Below, piece by piece: positions 5,064-6,002 of a DNA stretch of 6,002 bases. This DNA comes from Flavobacteriaceae bacterium. Lineage in GTDB: Bacteria > Bacteroidota > Bacteroidia > Flavobacteriales > Flavobacteriaceae. The translations under genes and the position numbers were made by a program. The notes below the pieces were generated by a model. It had not been told where the DNA came from and did no database searches. It worked only from the letters and a program-made list of their open reading frames with translations. Location of the stretch: contig JAESTN010000193.1 in the NCBI GenBank assembly GCA_016763595.1, forward strand, positions 1-6,002, read 5' to 3'. Within the stretch, counting starts at the first letter, position 1. The number at the start of each line of letters is the position of its first letter.

Positions 5064-6002
5064 ATGAAAAACAAATGGGTCTTTTATTGCCTGCATCTTC
5101 TCTTTTGGGCATTTACTTCTTGGCTCATTATTGCCTCTTTTTCTATTACTGGACATATCGTGAATATAGATGAAGGCATTGTAAGTGATTCTATTTCTAG
5201 AAGTGACGAATTGATTTGGTTTTTTAGTATTGGCCAACCTTTTTTCGCTCTCTATTTTTATCTGCAAATTTACTTGACTAAAAAACGCGCAAAACAAAAA
5301 GACCTAGTCGCTTTGGCTTGGCAATCATTGTTGTTAACAGGGCTATTTTATAGTCTTTATATGACGGTAGTCTATTTTATTTTCCCAGAACACATTCATA
5401 TTCTATGGTTTCCATCCTTGTGGTATGGTATCTTTATCTTTTATATCATTATCGCTGTTGCCTATGGTTTTATTCATGCTTGGATTCAAACTGAAAAAGA
5501 CAAAAAGCAGTTAGAAATAGTTAACAAACAGGCCGAATTGAATTTGCTTCGCGCCCAATTACATCCCCATTTTTTATTCAACACCATGAATAATCTTTTG
5601 GCAATGGTAGATCAAGAACACAACCCGAAATTGGCAAAAAATATTGATACACTTTCTAGCCTGTTACGATATGTAGTCTATGAAAATCAACAAGCCAAAG
5701 TAACGGTAGCGAAAGAAGTTCAATTTATTCAAGACTTTGCCGCCTTGCACTTATTGCGCTTTGAAGAGGATGAGATTGATTTTAAGCTGGAGGTCATCGG
5801 ACAAAATGATCAGCAGTTGATAGAAATGAGTATTCTGTTGTGCTTTGTAGAAAACGCATTTAAACATGGCGTGCAACCAGAAGTAGCTTCACGTATCCAT
5901 ATAGTAGTAGATATCTCTAACCCAAATCGTTTGTTGTTTACAATAGAAAATTCTGTGCATCCTACTTTAGAGAATCAACAAATTGGAGGGTATGGTTTAC
6001 AA
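5064..6002 (+). CDS. LytS/YehU-type sensor histidine kinase (3' end beyond window)
   Basis: A membrane sensor kinase; 313 residues are visible and the gene continues past the right edge. Four hydrophobic helices lie at about 9-27, 52-71, 84-106 and 114-138, with an external loop of about 25 residues after the first. A short coiled linker (about 139-165) leads to the His_kinase domain (PF06580 type) with LLRAQLHPHFLFNTMNNL, where His169 of the PHFLFN motif is the expected phosphoacceptor. The ATP-binding half starts with the N box CFVENAFKHG (Asn264, His268), and the G box begins at the very edge as GGYGLQ (308-313). The upstream frame has no earlier ATG, so 5064 is the start, and MKNKWVFYC is a normal N-terminus. 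Such kinases normally phosphorylate a LytTR-type response regulator encoded next door, which would lie just downstream. The signal is unknown. Confidence 0.9.
   Translation, partial: MKNKWVFYCLHLLFWAFTSWLIIASFSITGHIVNIDEGIVSDSISRSDELIWFFSIGQPFFALYFYLQIYLTKKRAKQKDLVALAWQSLLLTGLFYSLYMTVVYFIFPEHIHILWFPSLWYGIFIFYIIIAVAYGFIHAWIQTEKDKKQLEIVNKQAELNLLRAQLHPHFLFNTMNNLLAMVDQEHNPKLAKNIDTLSSLLRYVVYENQQAKVTVAKEVQFIQDFAALHLLRFEEDEIDFKLEVIGQNDQQLIEMSILLCFVENAFKHGVQPEVASRIHIVVDISNPNRLLFTIENSVHPTLENQQIGGYGLQ

Noticed and set aside
5016..5297. A 93-codon minus-strand open frame
   Set aside because: It is the antisense of the kinase gene's first transmembrane region and the kinase promoter leader; the kinase reading has clear family motifs.

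Overview
The window looks like an ordinary chromosomal stretch from a member of the Bacteroidota, most likely the Flavobacteriia. The evidence is AT-rich DNA, starts preceded by A/T-rich leaders with no clear Shine-Dalgarno sequence, a promoter that fits the Bacteroidota TTTG / TAnnTTTG pattern, two lipoproteins (one with an acidic stretch right after the lipid-modified Cys, as in Bacteroidota surface-export signals), a short (~190 aa) Crp/Fnr-type regulator and a LytS-type histidine kinase. The genus cannot be told from this sequence alone.

Layout from left to right: positions 1-206 hold no supported gene, but contain a strong minus-strand intrinsic terminator built on a 30-bp perfect palindrome. 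A small, possibly lipocalin-like lipoprotein (207-809, minus) follows, with an upstream region (810-981) that carries a candidate promoter and three evenly spaced TTGCAAA-type palindromes. Next is a two-gene minus-strand operon read right to left: an HD-domain phosphohydrolase related to 5'-deoxynucleotidases (2144-2716), then a drug-antiporter-like MFS transporter (982-2139) starting 4 nt after it. A Crp/Fnr-type regulator (2812-3378, plus) diverges from that operon across 95 bp that hold overlapping inverted and direct repeats, a natural candidate for its operator. It converges on a serine hydrolase lipoprotein with C-terminal TPR repeats (3423-4877, minus), the two being separated by a hairpin that can terminate both. 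Divergent from the hydrolase, across 186 bp with a good Bacteroidota promoter, is a four-helix LytS/YehU-type sensor histidine kinase (5064-6002, plus) that runs off the right edge.

How the genes may work together is inference: the Crp-like protein probably regulates the HD hydrolase/MFS operon and itself, and the kinase probably works with a LytTR response regulator beyond the window. The serine hydrolase may or may not belong to the kinase's regulon. No mobile element, CRISPR array, rRNA or tRNA gene was seen, and I found no convincing undescribed multi-gene system. The more interesting signals are the structured intergenic regions and the HD hydrolase/MFS pairing.
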